Origin: Cryoendolithus antarcticus
Lineage: Eukaryota > Ascomycota > Dothideomycetes > Cladosporiales > Cladosporiaceae
Length of the DNA: 64,000 bases
NCBI GenBank assembly: GCA_002077065.1
Contig: NAJO01000022.1
Location: forward strand, 310,001-374,000
Reading direction: 5' to 3'
Shown piece by piece: positions 21,421 to 31,596 of the stretch. Below the pieces are notes generated by a model, which ran no database searches, was not told the DNA's origin, and was given only the letters and a program-made list of their open reading frames with translations. A program made the translations under genes and the position numbers. Position 1 is the stretch's first letter; each line of letters begins with the position of its first letter.

Positions 21421-22379
21421 CCCAGCGCTGTACTGGGCCTCCCTTCGCGTGTTGTTGTGTTGATTGCCCTGCTGCCAGTTGTGCCAATGCCTCCAGATGG
21501 TTTACTGGTCTCACCGCCTCTCGGTTCAGTCGCGCGTTTGCCACCAGATCGTGTTTCCAGTCCAGATGATACTATCTCAACCCAGATGCAGCATACACTG
21601 CTATGCAAACAATCGCGCTTGAGACTCGGCTATGCAATGTTATGATCCGTCCAGTCAATGGCTCCGGTGCAGCACTGTCGCACAACCTGCTTCCGCGCGC
21701 GACCCAACACTTTCCAATCCCAGTCACCTCGAGATTCCAAGCTCCGCTGTCGACTCCGCTGATCGTCGTGAATGGGTGGATGTATCGAGCCGGGGTGTGA
21801 AACGTGAACGGACGATGCCGTGACAGCGGCTACGCCCAAAATAACAGCACACTGCCGAACACGGTGCGGAAGGCTTTGTTGGTGACGCGGACGGTGGTGA
21901 CGGCAGGATGGGGCGGTGCAGAAGAGGGTGGGTGGAGGCCACGGTATCACGGAGACAGAGTCATTGATTATTGTACAGCGAGGTGCAAGGCTCGTCGCGT
22001 AAGGCTGGACTCGTTCTCCGCAAGCGCAACGGCAAGCCGTTGCATCTAAATGTAATTTCCGAGCACGATGTCACGGCGTCAATATGTTCTGCTTCTTCAC
22101 GTCTTGGACGTGACCCCAAACACCACTGAATGCGGTGTTATTGACATCCGGTAGAAGCCTTCAATGGTCACCCATCGGAAAGTTTGGCGTGCGAGTCTCG
22201 TGGTTGATGGTGACTTTCCAACTCTCCATTGTATCGGAACGGTGCTAGCACGCGGCAACGGGACTAGCCTTTCTTCCCGCAACTTCGAAGCTTCACCCAC
22301 TTGACGCAGGTACACATCAATAGCACACGACAGCAACCTCCACCTCTCAACACCTCTCATCCCCATCATCACCTCAGAC
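21421..22379. promoter_or_regulatory. Divergent intergenic region of LRG1-like and RPB4 genes, 959 bp
   Basis: Head-to-head genes flank it, so both promoters should be here. The first part could also hide a short 5' exon of the LRG1-like gene; I could not identify one. Overlapping ORFs on both strands show no domain. Confidence 0.45.
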
Positions 22380-22899
22380 ATGGCCTCCACACGCCCCACC
22401 GGTCCAACACCCATTCCCTCGCGCCGCCGCCCACGTCCCTCCGGCGATGAAGAAGCCGGTCCAACCCTCCGCCTGGGCGAAATGTCCCACAGCACACCCA
22501 TCTCCGTCGCCTCCGCCAACGAGATCCTAAAGTCCATCGCCACCTCCCGCGCTCAGCAAAACAAGGATCTGCCGCACAATGAGCTCACGAAGAAGATGAC
22601 GGATTACACCGAGACTTTTGCGCGCTTCAAAGGCGGGGAGATTGTGAGCAGTGTGACGAGTGAGGCGGGGACGTTGGGAGGTGTGCTGGGGGAGTGGGAG
22701 GTGGCGCAGCTGGGTGAGTGAGGCGAAGCGGATGGGGCAGTGAGACCTGGAGCGAGAGCTGACGAGGCGTACAGTGAGCTTGTGCTGCGATACACCTGAC
22801 GAAGCGAGGACCCTCATCCCTTCTATCGAGGGAAAGATCGAGGACGAAGAGCTGCGAGTTGTGCTGGACAACATCTCGCGCCTGCGCAATTTCACATGA
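22380..22899 (+). CDS. RPB4: DNA-directed RNA polymerase II subunit RPB4
   Basis: Two exons, 22380..22713 and 22775..22899, give 152 aa. The 61-bp intron has donor GTGAGT, branch GCTGAC and acceptor CAG. Rpb4 with Rpb7 forms the stalk of RNA polymerase II and helps initiation, mRNA export and decay. Typical features: a basic, disordered N-terminus (about 33 residues), a helical linker region (LTKKMTDYTETFARFKG), and the HRDC-like C-terminal domain spanning the intron with EVAQLVSLCCDTPDEAR, LIPSIEGKIEDEEL and a final RLRNFT. Length is typical for filamentous fungi. Confidence 0.88.
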
Positions 22900-23823
22900 A
22901 AGATGCACACGCGGACTGAATGTGAAACACTGGCCATGGATCACCACTATATCTGTTCAATGCAACGACGATGTCTTGGCCATGGCGACGCGCTACGATC
23001 TTCCAAGAGAAAATTCTAGCGACGGGGAATCGTAACCGACGCCGCAATCTCTCGAGCGCTGTGACACGACGATACGATCAAGACAACACTTCGACACTAC
23101 CGAGTCTTCTTCCTGAACATACACTGCTGCCGACAGACGATGACAGCACGCTCTCGGTTCCGTGACAGTTCGCAAGCGCGTTCGAACCAGCTGTGAAGCA
23201 CGCTCAGATCCACGCCCCCACGGAGATGAGAAATTGGCCAGTTCACGTCCACCAACAAGAGGAAGTCTGCAAAGCTGACTACGACATCTGGGCGTTCACG
23301 CGGCTTCTCCTGTACATTGAGAATGAAGAATAATGGGAGACGTGAAGATCAGCAGCGATGAAAGCTTCCCTGAGATCTGGAGCATGCTCGAGGGAGTCTA
23401 CGGTACCACGGAACGTAAGACTTCACTCCATTCGCGTCCCAACTTCTCCGAATGAGTCTACGGTATGCTATGGATTGTCTGTCAACGTCAGTCAAGTGGT
23501 ATACAAAATTTAACTTGTGTTGAGAGATCTCGCTTCTGCCCATGAATTTAGCCAAGCTTCGCTAATTTCCCCGCGTTCACGTCACAACGTGCAGCTCTCC
23601 AACCTGCGCTGCATCATCGCAATGCCCATACGAGAACTTGCTTGTAATCGTCCGACGCTGTCGCAAGTGATGTGCCGAATGGACCGATCTCCGCACGCGC
23701 AAAACTGTCATTGGGGTAAATACGATATAAGGTAAGGGTGTGTTCACGTCTTCACCTTCCAAGCTCTCATGAATTCTACATACTGATCTCGCGCGCCCAC
23801 CGATCGATGACCACTCCGTACCG
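22900..23823. other. Intergenic stretch, 924 bp
   Basis: This lies between RPB4 and the carboxylesterase gene, both plus strand. A TATA-like sequence (GATATAAGG) lies near 23724, about 100 bp before the esterase ATG, and may be its core promoter. No coding signal was found. Confidence 0.4.
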
Positions 23824-25648
23824 ATGAAAATCTCAATCTATTCTCTCTTGGGGTACGCAGCCTTAGCTGCTGCCCAAGCCACCCAGACTATATCCTCGAT
23901 TCCTTCTGGAGCGCCAGTGGTCGATCTTGGCTATGCCAAGTACCTAGGCTATGTGAACGACACCTCGCAGATCACGTATTACAGAGGCATCCGGTATGCA
24001 CAGCCACCTGTCGACGAGCTTCGGTGGCGAAAGCCGAGACCAATCGAAGCTGGTAACACCTTCAATGGCGCCACGCTCAACGCAACGGCTCACGCGCCTT
24101 CATGCTATCAAAGTGCGCCGTACTACGTGCTTCTGAAGTTTCCAGGCGTAAGGCAACACTCATTGAGCGTCTGGTAGAGGTCTTAGACTTACAGCGCAAC
24201 ACAGAGCGGCACACCCATCCCCTCCTCCGAAGACTGCCTCGTGCTCGACGTCCTGGTGCCAAATCATCCTCAATCTGATCGTCTCCCCGTCGTGGTCCAA
24301 ATCCACGGCGGTGGCTACACGCAAGGCAACACGGAGAGCTATCCTGGTGATCGTCTGACGTGGTCTTCGAATGGGAGTGTGATTTATGTCGCTATTCAGT
24401 ATCGCCTCGGTATCTTTGGCTTCTTGGGCGGGAGCCAGATCGCTGATAACGGCGTGCTGAATGCTGGGTTACTTGATCAGAGAGCCGCATTGGAGTGGGT
24501 GCAACGCAACATCGCCGCCTTCGGTGGCGACCCTTCTCGTGTCACAATTGTGAGGCTCCCTATTTTCGTGTCCCCTCTCCGCGGACCATCACTGACAGAC
24601 GATAGTGGGGCGGCTCCGCTGGCGGCGGCTCAGTCACCTACCAGCTTACTGCCGGCAATGCTTACGATGTACCGCCTTTCTCGGCGGCTATTGCGGAGTA
24701 CCCATGGTGGCAGCCATTACTCAATCAATCTCAACAGGACACACAGCTCTTCACGGCGCTCCGTCTAAGCAATTGCACGTCCGTCGCTTGCCTCCGAAGC
24801 CTCTCGGCCGTCGATCTTGGTACACTTGGTCAGCAAGTCCAAAACGTCAGCTATCCAGAAGCCCAGGGCTATGGCTCGTACTACTTCGGCCCTGTCGTCG
24901 ACAGGGAGTTCGTGCGCGACTTGCCAAGCCAAGCCTTCAAGAAAGGCAACTTCTATGACGTCCCGATAATGCTTGATAGAGATGCCTACGAGGGGTTTTC
25001 GTTCAGTAACGCAAGCGAGACGACACAGATGGAGCAGGTGATAGACGCGCAGCAGATCTTTCCGTACGCTGGACCGGCGTTCTTCAGCAGACTCTATCAG
25101 CTCTACCCGCGCGAAGCGTTCAACTCAACGTTCTACCAGCGCGTACAATGGTTCGGTGTAAGCACTCCTGCAGTCTGCTTTACAGCAAGAGCCTCCGTGG
25201 AGATGCTGATGATAATTCGCAGGACTTCATAATCAACTGCCCCACCGCCCTCATTGCCTCTCGCGCAGTCGACTCAGTCTCCAATTCCTCCGCAGTCTTC
25301 AAGTTGACATTCGCAGCCGGCACCGAGACCCACGCAGCTACTGGCGCTTTCCTCGCTTCCCGCGATATAGCGTGGAGCGCTGGCAACAATAATGCTACCT
25401 TAGCGCAGATCATGACAAGCTACTGGACGAGCTTCATTACGACGCATGATCCGAACCCCGGCCGGGTGGAGGGTGCACCGTTTTGGCCCAGCTATGCCAG
25501 TGGAGGGAATGGTAGTATAGCGGAGGGGGAGGGCGTGGGGTTCCAGACGCTGGGAGTAAAGTATAGTGAGATTGTGGTCGAGGGTGATCCGGATGTGTCA
25601 GCGAGGTGCGACTTCTTCAGCTCGAATGAGTACGTTGTGAGGAACTAG
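23824..25648 (+). CDS. Secreted type-B carboxylesterase/lipase
   Basis: Four exons: 23824..24147, 24205..24549, 24606..25157 and 25223..25648 (548 aa, typical family length). Donors are GTAAGG, GTGAGG and GTAAGC. The second and third introns have CTGAC/CTGAT branch sites; the first is weaker. A signal peptide of about 18-20 residues is present (MKISIYSLLGYAALAAAQA). The alpha/beta-hydrolase core shows YRGIRYAQPP, SEDCLVLDV, IHGGGYTQGN (oxyanion hole) and VAIQYRLGIFGFL. The nucleophile elbow GGSAGG is created across intron 2; many family members have GESAGG. The acid residue probably lies in DAYEGF and the histidine in FITTHDPN. It likely hydrolyses esters outside the cell; the substrate is unknown. 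Confidence 0.88.
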
Positions 25649-26097
25649 CTAGCGCACGGCAGCTCGAAATCTACTGCGCATGCGGATTCGTACTCTAGCG
25701 ATGATCCACATGCTGGCATACTTCCTTTGTTCCTCCAGATATTCGGATGAAGATGACGCTCTTGTCCGCATATCCAGGGCAGTGAAGCCCTAGACCGCCG
25801 TGACCGTGAGAACCCCTAGTTCTCAGCAAAGAGATTCGCAGTCATCGTGCTCTCTCCCACGGCTATCAAGCGGAATTAGCACTACTGCACGTGGGCTTAC
25901 AGTAGCACAAGAGCGTTCAGACTCTAGGAGAGACAAAGGTAGAAAGTCCGGTCGTGCCTTCCGACCACCAGACGGGAATGTGCACTAGTGCGGTCTTGTT
26001 CAAAGCAGCAAACGAGAGAAATGCGGCGACATCCCACTACAAGACCGCTGTTCCACTTGAATAGCGCCTCACTCCATCGATATTCGCTTTCACAGTC
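25649..26097. other. Intergenic stretch, 449 bp
   Basis: This sits between the carboxylesterase and the second WQxLC family gene, both on the plus strand. No motif or RNA gene was recognised. Confidence 0.4.
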
Positions 26098-27028
26098 ATG
26101 GCGCCGCCTGGCAGTAAAACGCCGAAACTGGACAAGTTAATGCAGCAGCTGAGGGGCCTGGGCATTGAGCCAGGAAAGACGGTGGCGGAGTGCAAAGAGG
26201 TGAGTCGACGACGAGTAAGAGGTGCTCATCGAGCTTCAGTGCTGACCTATTGTAACTGCTTCGCGTCGAGCGAAAGAAGGCTGAGCGTGCGAAGGCTCTT
26301 CGCAAGCAGCTCGAGCGCGAGAAAGCTGCTCTCAAGGAAGCCCAGCGCCAGGCTGAGCGCACTAAGCAAGCCAGATCCTCAAAGCCGAAGCACAAACGCA
26401 CCGCGTCCGGTTCTGAGAGCGAGGAGGATGAAGTGTACGAGCACTTCCAGCAGCGCTACGGCAGCGATGAGAACGACCTTGCTGCTTGGCAGCAGCTGTG
26501 CCGCGATCTGGAGCTGGAGCCGGGACCGTCAAAGACGCAGTGCAAGAAGGTAAGTCTAATGGCGCATCATCAGAGCGCTTACGAGAGAGTGACTGACAAT
26601 GACTGCAGCGTATTGCAGAAGTATACGTGTATATTAAGCAGATGGTTCTGGCGCAGAAGCACGGCGCCAAAATCGAGAAGCTTGCTAGCTTCAGTGCTTT
26701 GTACAAGACAATCAAGACATACGGCACTTACCCGCTGGCGGCGGCCATGGACAACTGCTACCTCAAAGTGATGCTGAAGACGCTCCCTGGCTCTGTCACG
26801 GGCGCCGGTAGAACAGGCGGGAGACCGCAGCCCTGCACTAGATCTGGAGCTCCACCGCCTGGCTCTTATGGCCAGCGCCCGGCCGCGCAAAGTGCAAATG
26901 GCTCGGACGATAACCGCAGCGACAGCGGCGCGTCTGAGGTTGAGGGGGCGGCCGTGGTCCAAGGCGATATTGATGACGATGTTGCTGATGCCGCGGGTAG
27001 ACTGGGCACCGTCGGATTGGATGATTAA
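26098..27028 (+). CDS. Unnamed fungal family protein with WQxLC and CK motifs (paralogue 2)
   Basis: Three exons: 26098..26199, 26271..26549 and 26609..27028 (266 aa). Introns have donors GTGAGT and GTAAGT, CTGAC branch sites and GAG/CAG acceptors. Exon 2 opens with a strongly charged coiled-coil-like helix (KKAERAKALRKQLEREKA). The family domain follows: VYEHFQQRYGSDENDL, AWQQLC, CKK at the splice site, VYVYIKQM, GAKIEKLASFSALYK, and YLKVMLKTLPG. Exon 1 also contains an ECKE motif at its end, so the domain may be partly duplicated. The C-terminal 90 residues are Gly/Ala/Asp-rich and look disordered. It is a clear relative of the gene at 16.3-17.3 kb. The role is unknown. Confidence 0.75.
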
Positions 27029-27562
27029 AGGAGGGTTGAGCAGTACGGTGGAACGCATTGTACCTGTCCGTGTCACTGCTCTTGGCGAGCATATTCGGCA
27101 TTTCAAGAGTTGGATCACTTGAGTTCTGGCCGCCTCCGCTGCAAGTATTGCGCCGCCACTCTGGTCTATGACAGCGATAGGATCGCAACAAGCGAGTTTA
27201 CGGAAGCCGGCTACCCTGCGGTTGGTCGTGTACACAAAAGGGATCGGTGTAAAGGCATTTATGTTCTCTTCTCATTCTGTTTCTCTGATGTGAGGTAAAC
27301 TTCCAAAAAGGGCAGGAAGTGAAGCCGAGTGACTTGGTCACGTGCAGCGCCGTCAGCAAAAGCGGTTAATTTGCGATCGAAGTCCACAGCTGACACATTT
27401 CTTCCTCATGAATCTCGGAGGAACTCCACCAAGGTCAAGAGCATACATGGCACAGCTAACAAATGCTTCATCAGCTTCTCTCAATCGAAGACATACACTC
27501 CAGCTAAGTCTCGTCTCTTCTCGCTCTCCTTTCCTTCCCTATAAGTAGCCGTCATCGAGTCC
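27029..27562. promoter_or_regulatory. Intergenic region upstream of the pirin gene, 534 bp
   Basis: A pyrimidine-rich run lies at about 27476-27542, followed by CTATAAG about 20 bp before the ATG at 27563. CT-rich tracts just upstream of the start are typical of well-expressed fungal promoters. No further gene was found. Confidence 0.4.
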
Positions 27563-28714
27563 ATGAAGACGGTCATAGCATTATCAAGTATCATCTGCAT
27601 CATAGCATTGGCATACACAGCAATCGACCAGACAATTATCACCGACTACTACCAACACATGCGATCAGTCTTTGGCAAGAACGCCATCAACAACATCTCC
27701 AAGACCCTTCGCACCAACAACACACGCACAGCGTCGACTATGGCACCTTCATCGACCTTCGTTGGCTTGCCAGTCATCCCACCCCAGGACCCTTCACTCA
27801 CAGCCAAGTCACCAAAGGCAAGAGGCATACAAAAAGTCTTCGAAGCGATGGAACAGAGCGAAGGAGCCGGCGCAACAGTTAGACGCTCCATTGGCACGCC
27901 TAAGCTCCGCAACTTTAGCCCGTTTCTCATGCTTGATCACTTTACGATCGGCGACGGAGCAGGATTCCCGGATCATCCCCATCGCGGTCAAGAGACGATA
28001 ACGTACCTCCTCTCCGGCGGCGTCAAGCATGAAGACTTTGCAGGGCATGCAGGAACCATACACGCCGGTGACCTCCAGTTCATGACCGCCGGCCGAGGTA
28101 TCGTGCATGCAGAGATGCCGGCCGAAAGCATCGATGGGAGCCCGAACGTTGGTATGCAGCTTTGGGTTGATTTGCCGAAAGACTTGAAGGCCTGTGAGCC
28201 ACGATACCGAGACCTGAGATCAGAGGAAATCCCAGTGTATAACAGCCCAGACGGCAAAGTCAGCGTAAAAGTCATATCCGGTCAGACACACGGTGTCGAC
28301 AGTCTACAAGAGCTAGCCTACACCCCCGTCTGGCTTCTCGACATCACGATCCAGCCAGGCGGAAGCATCGAGCAGCCTCTACCAGCCGGCTGGAATTCAT
28401 TCGCATATATTCTGAATGGTACGGTGACCTGGGACACCGGCGTCACAACTCAGCAAGTACCACAGTTCCACAACACAGTGTTCGAACAGAAAGGAGACGC
28501 GGTCAGTGCTTCGGTGCCTGAAGGCGAGAAGGAGGCGCGATTTATGCTTGTGGCTGGTATGCCATTGGATCAGCCGATCGTACAGTATGGCCCTTTCGTG
28601 CTCACGGACGCGAGCCAGGTCAGACAGGCACTGTATGACTACCAGACTTTCTCCAATGGATTTGAGAGGGCTCGGGATTGGGAGAGCGAGATTGGGAAAG
28701 TAATGGCGCATTAG
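27563..28714 (+). CDS. Pirin family protein with hydrophobic N-terminal extension
   Basis: This is a single exon of 383 aa. Pirins are bicupin iron proteins; some act as quercetinases and some as transcription cofactors. Iron ligands of the N-terminal cupin are visible in FPDHPHRGQET and GRGIVHAEMP. The second cupin contains VWLLDITIQPGG and the AYILNGTVTWD strand. The annotated start adds about 59 residues with a hydrophobic stretch (VIALSSIICIIALAYTAI) not usual for pirins. A second Met at 27740 (MAPSSTF) would give a normal cytosolic or nuclear pirin of 324 aa. Both products are possible through alternative starts. It lies just upstream of, and on the same strand as, the acetolactate synthase gene. 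Confidence 0.87.
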   Translation: MKTVIALSSIICIIALAYTAIDQTIITDYYQHMRSVFGKNAINNISKTLRTNNTRTASTMAPSSTFVGLPVIPPQDPSLTAKSPKARGIQKVFEAMEQSEGAGATVRRSIGTPKLRNFSPFLMLDHFTIGDGAGFPDHPHRGQETITYLLSGGVKHEDFAGHAGTIHAGDLQFMTAGRGIVHAEMPAESIDGSPNVGMQLWVDLPKDLKACEPRYRDLRSEEIPVYNSPDGKVSVKVISGQTHGVDSLQELAYTPVWLLDITIQPGGSIEQPLPAGWNSFAYILNGTVTWDTGVTTQQVPQFHNTVFEQKGDAVSASVPEGEKEARFMLVAGMPLDQPIVQYGPFVLTDASQVRQALYDYQTFSNGFERARDWESEIGKVMAH

Positions 28715-29121
28715 CTCTAGATGTACGGAGTAATGGGTATCAAATCTCAGTGTATTTAGCGCGGCGTAATGTAGGTACGCCAATGTTGGGACAACGTCGA
28801 TCATCTCATACTCACACTTCAGACTCACCTTACTTTCATTAGCCAACATGTTCCCTCCGCCAATGTTGCCCGACGGCATCATATCTCTCTCGCCAAATGC
28901 GTATGTACGCTCCACATTCGGATCATCAAGCGGCATGCACCGGCAATGCACGATGGTCGAACTTTACCTTACGAATATCTTTGAGAGCCAGAACACTCAA
29001 CGATGCTTCACCACTAATACATCGAACCCAGTATTCACTCGTTGGGAGATAACGTTTAGAGTTATCTGGACCTTGAGATTGAGGATTAGATCCGTTGGTT
29101 GTCCGGAGACTTCCTTCCACG
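28715..29121. other. Intergenic stretch, 407 bp
   Basis: This separates the pirin and acetolactate synthase genes, which run in the same direction, and presumably holds the synthase promoter. No coding signal was found. Confidence 0.4.
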
Positions 29122-30825
29122 ATGGCTTCCAAATCCAGCTCATCCCATAAGGTGGCCCAAATCATCGTCGACAGCATTCACAATGCCGGCGTCAAGCATG
29201 TCTTCGGCATTCCAGGAGCCAAGGTAGATAATATCTTCGATACGCTCTCTGATCATCCTGACATCAAGCTCATCATCTGCCGGCATGAGCAGAATGCGGC
29301 TTTCATGGCCGCAGCTGTCGGTCGGATCACCGGTGTACCGGGCGTGTGCATTGCTACTTCTGGCCCTGGAGCTGGCAATCTGACTACCGGATTGGTAACG
29401 GCAACTACTGAGGGTGATCCTGTGGTGGCGATCATAGGCAGTGTGCCGAGACTATTAAGTACGAAGCACACGCATCAGAGCATGCGGGCGCTTGAGATCT
29501 TGGAACCTACCACGAAGGGCAGTGCCACCAATGTCGAGGTTGAGGATCAGGCTGCCGAGGTCGTGCTGGCCGCATTCAGGGCTGCAGCGACGAACCCGAA
29601 GGGTGCGGCGTTAGTGAGTCTGCCAATGGACATCGCATCTGGGACATCTTCAATTGGCGCGTTCCCGGCGAGTGCTTTCAGGCCACCTCTCTACGGGCCT
29701 GCTCCACGAGAGAGTCTGGAGAAGGTGGCCAGAATGATTGAGAAGGCGAAGCTGCCAGTACTGTTCTTAGGACAGAGGGCATCCAGCAACATCGTGGTGG
29801 AGGCTGTCAGGGCTTTCTTGAAGAAGCATGCCATCGCTGTTGTAGAGACCTTTCAGGCCGCTGGAGCTGTGCCGGAGGATTTAGCTCCCAAAGTCTTCTA
29901 CGGAAGGGTGGGACTCTTCAGGAACCAGATCGGCGACCGACTTCTCCAGAAGTCTGATCTGGTCGTCACTTTGGGCTATGATCCGTCGGAGTACGATGCG
30001 TCTGCGTGGAATCCTTCCAGGGATCTAAACGTTGTTCATGTGGACTACACAAGCTGCGACTACGGTCAATACTACCACCCAGAGATCGAGCTACTAGGCT
30101 CCGTGCGTGAGAACATACGCGCTCTCGCAGACGAAATCAGCAACATCCACAGTCCTCTGGAGAACGACTATTGTAAGGCTCTCGTCCAAGACTCGATCAA
30201 ACTACGAAAGGATATGCAGTCGGTCAAGAACCCGGATAGTGGCAAAATTCATCCCTATCACTTCATCACTGCCCTTCAGAAGCGCGTTTCGAAGGACACA
30301 ACTGTCACTTGTGACGTTGGAACTGTGTACATCTACATGATGCGTCACTTCTACGCTTACGAGCCGCGCCACCTCCTCTGCTCGAACGGCCAACAGACCC
30401 TTGGCGTAGGCATGCCTTGGGCAATCGCCGCTTCGCTGGTCCAAGAGCCTCCATGCTCAAAGAAAGTCGTGTCTCTCTCCGGTGATGGCGGCTTCATGTT
30501 CTCGTCTCAGGAGCTGTCTACAGCAGTACAGCAGAAATGCAATATCACGCACTTCATTTGGAATGATGAAGCGTTCAACATGGTAGAGTTCCAGGAGGAG
30601 ATGAAGTATGGGCGGAGCAGTGGCATCAAGCTGGGAGGCATCGACTTCGTGAAGTACGCCGAAGCGTTTGGAGCTCGAGGGTATCGGATTAGCGAGTCAA
30701 GTCAGGTGGAGAAGGTCATGGAGGAGGCGTTGGCCTTCGAGGGCGTGAGCTTGGTGGATGTGAGGATTGACTACAGTCATGTCAAGGAGCTCGCGGGCAA
30801 TCTAGTGCAGGACAGCGTGGGGTAG
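29122..30825 (+). CDS. Acetolactate synthase, catabolic (AlsS/BudB) type
   Basis: This single exon encodes 567 aa from the first ATG at 29122. The enzyme condenses two pyruvates to 2-acetolactate and CO2 with thiamine diphosphate. The catabolic type is indicated by FGIPGAKVDNIFD, RHEQNAAFMAAAVGRITG (catalytic Glu included) and, in the TPP domain, GDGGFMFSSQEL with IWNDEAFNMVEFQEEMKYGRSSG; biosynthetic Ilv2 enzymes differ here. No mitochondrial presequence is seen, unlike Ilv2, so it is probably cytosolic. Its stop lies 66 bp from the stop of the convergent acetolactate decarboxylase gene. The two make acetoin from pyruvate. The bacterial-like sequence and lack of introns hint at ancient transfer, but this needs a tree. 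Confidence 0.88.
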   Translation: MASKSSSSHKVAQIIVDSIHNAGVKHVFGIPGAKVDNIFDTLSDHPDIKLIICRHEQNAAFMAAAVGRITGVPGVCIATSGPGAGNLTTGLVTATTEGDPVVAIIGSVPRLLSTKHTHQSMRALEILEPTTKGSATNVEVEDQAAEVVLAAFRAAATNPKGAALVSLPMDIASGTSSIGAFPASAFRPPLYGPAPRESLEKVARMIEKAKLPVLFLGQRASSNIVVEAVRAFLKKHAIAVVETFQAAGAVPEDLAPKVFYGRVGLFRNQIGDRLLQKSDLVVTLGYDPSEYDASAWNPSRDLNVVHVDYTSCDYGQYYHPEIELLGSVRENIRALADEISNIHSPLENDYCKALVQDSIKLRKDMQSVKNPDSGKIHPYHFITALQKRVSKDTTVTCDVGTVYIYMMRHFYAYEPRHLLCSNGQQTLGVGMPWAIAASLVQEPPCSKKVVSLSGDGGFMFSSQELSTAVQQKCNITHFIWNDEAFNMVEFQEEMKYGRSSGIKLGGIDFVKYAEAFGARGYRISESSQVEKVMEEALAFEGVSLVDVRIDYSHVKELAGNLVQDSVG

Positions 30826-30891
30826 AGCAGACGAGTGACAATCGAAGGCGAGGCATTGGTAGATATGCACGCGTCCCATGAGGAAGAAAAA

Positions 30892-31596
30892 CTACCCCTC
30901 TACCTTCTTCACTCCCTCATCATCCGTCACCAGACTGGCTGCGTTGAAGTCCTCAGTCGTCGGCAGCTCGATATGCAGATTCGATGCCACAGCCATCTGC
31001 ATCTGCACTTCCTTAGCCTTGACCTCAAGCACATGCCCGCCAGCACTCCTGTCGTCAGCTATGTAGTGCAGATGCTCTCCAGCAACGCCATAGCCTTGGT
31101 TATGCTTCGGCGTGCGGAAGCCAATGATAGTACCGACAACATCGTGATACTCCTCGACGGACTGCTTTTTACCCAAGTCGCTCAGAGGTTCGCCTTTGTA
31201 GCTCTGCCCTCGTACAGTCCGGCATTTCAGGTACTCTAACTTTCCGTGAATCCGATAGGTCATGAATAAGTTCTTTGCATGGTCGTTAAAAGCATCCAAT
31301 GCCTCATCAATGGTATCTTTGCTTTTCAACGCCACATCAACAGATCTCTGAGCCTCGAACTGCGTACTCACTGCGAATGGGATCTGCTCGTCTGGTCCAG
31401 CTTCCCGCACATTGCCCTCAGCTTGCAGTTGATACACTTTGCCGTCGAGCAAGAGTAGCTCGCCGTTCATCCGAGCGAAGGTGCCGAGGCCTTGATTGCC
31501 TTTTGTGAGGAGCTTGGAGACCGGGATACCTGTCTCGCTCACGCCGTCCATGAGTGCATTGAGGAGGGAGAACTGGTAGATGTGATTGGGCTCCAT
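30892..31596 (-). CDS. Alpha-acetolactate decarboxylase
   Basis: This single exon encodes 234 aa, using the first ATG at 31596; an in-frame GTG lies five codons upstream. It converts 2-acetolactate to (R)-acetoin. Family marks: YQFSLLNALMDGV, GLGTFARMNGELLLLDGKVYQL, PFAVSTQFE, and the core EYHDVVGTIIGFRTP. The zinc ligands sit in GEHLHYIADDRSAGGHVLEV, with three His in the expected spacing. There is no secretion signal, unlike Bacillus enzymes, so it probably works in the cytosol. Length matches the mature bacterial enzyme. It is tail-to-tail with the catabolic acetolactate synthase, which supplies its substrate. Confidence 0.9.
   Translation of the reverse strand: MEPNHIYQFSLLNALMDGVSETGIPVSKLLTKGNQGLGTFARMNGELLLLDGKVYQLQAEGNVREAGPDEQIPFAVSTQFEAQRSVDVALKSKDTIDEALDAFNDHAKNLFMTYRIHGKLEYLKCRTVRGQSYKGEPLSDLGKKQSVEEYHDVVGTIIGFRTPKHNQGYGVAGEHLHYIADDRSAGGHVLEVKAKEVQMQMAVASNLHIELPTTEDFNAASLVTDDEGVKKVEG

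Noticed and set aside
29122..30825. Biosynthetic acetolactate synthase (ILV2)
   Set aside because: It lacks a mitochondrial presequence and has AlsS/BudB-type motifs around the TPP site (NMVEFQEEMKYGRSSG); the neighbour is acetolactate decarboxylase.
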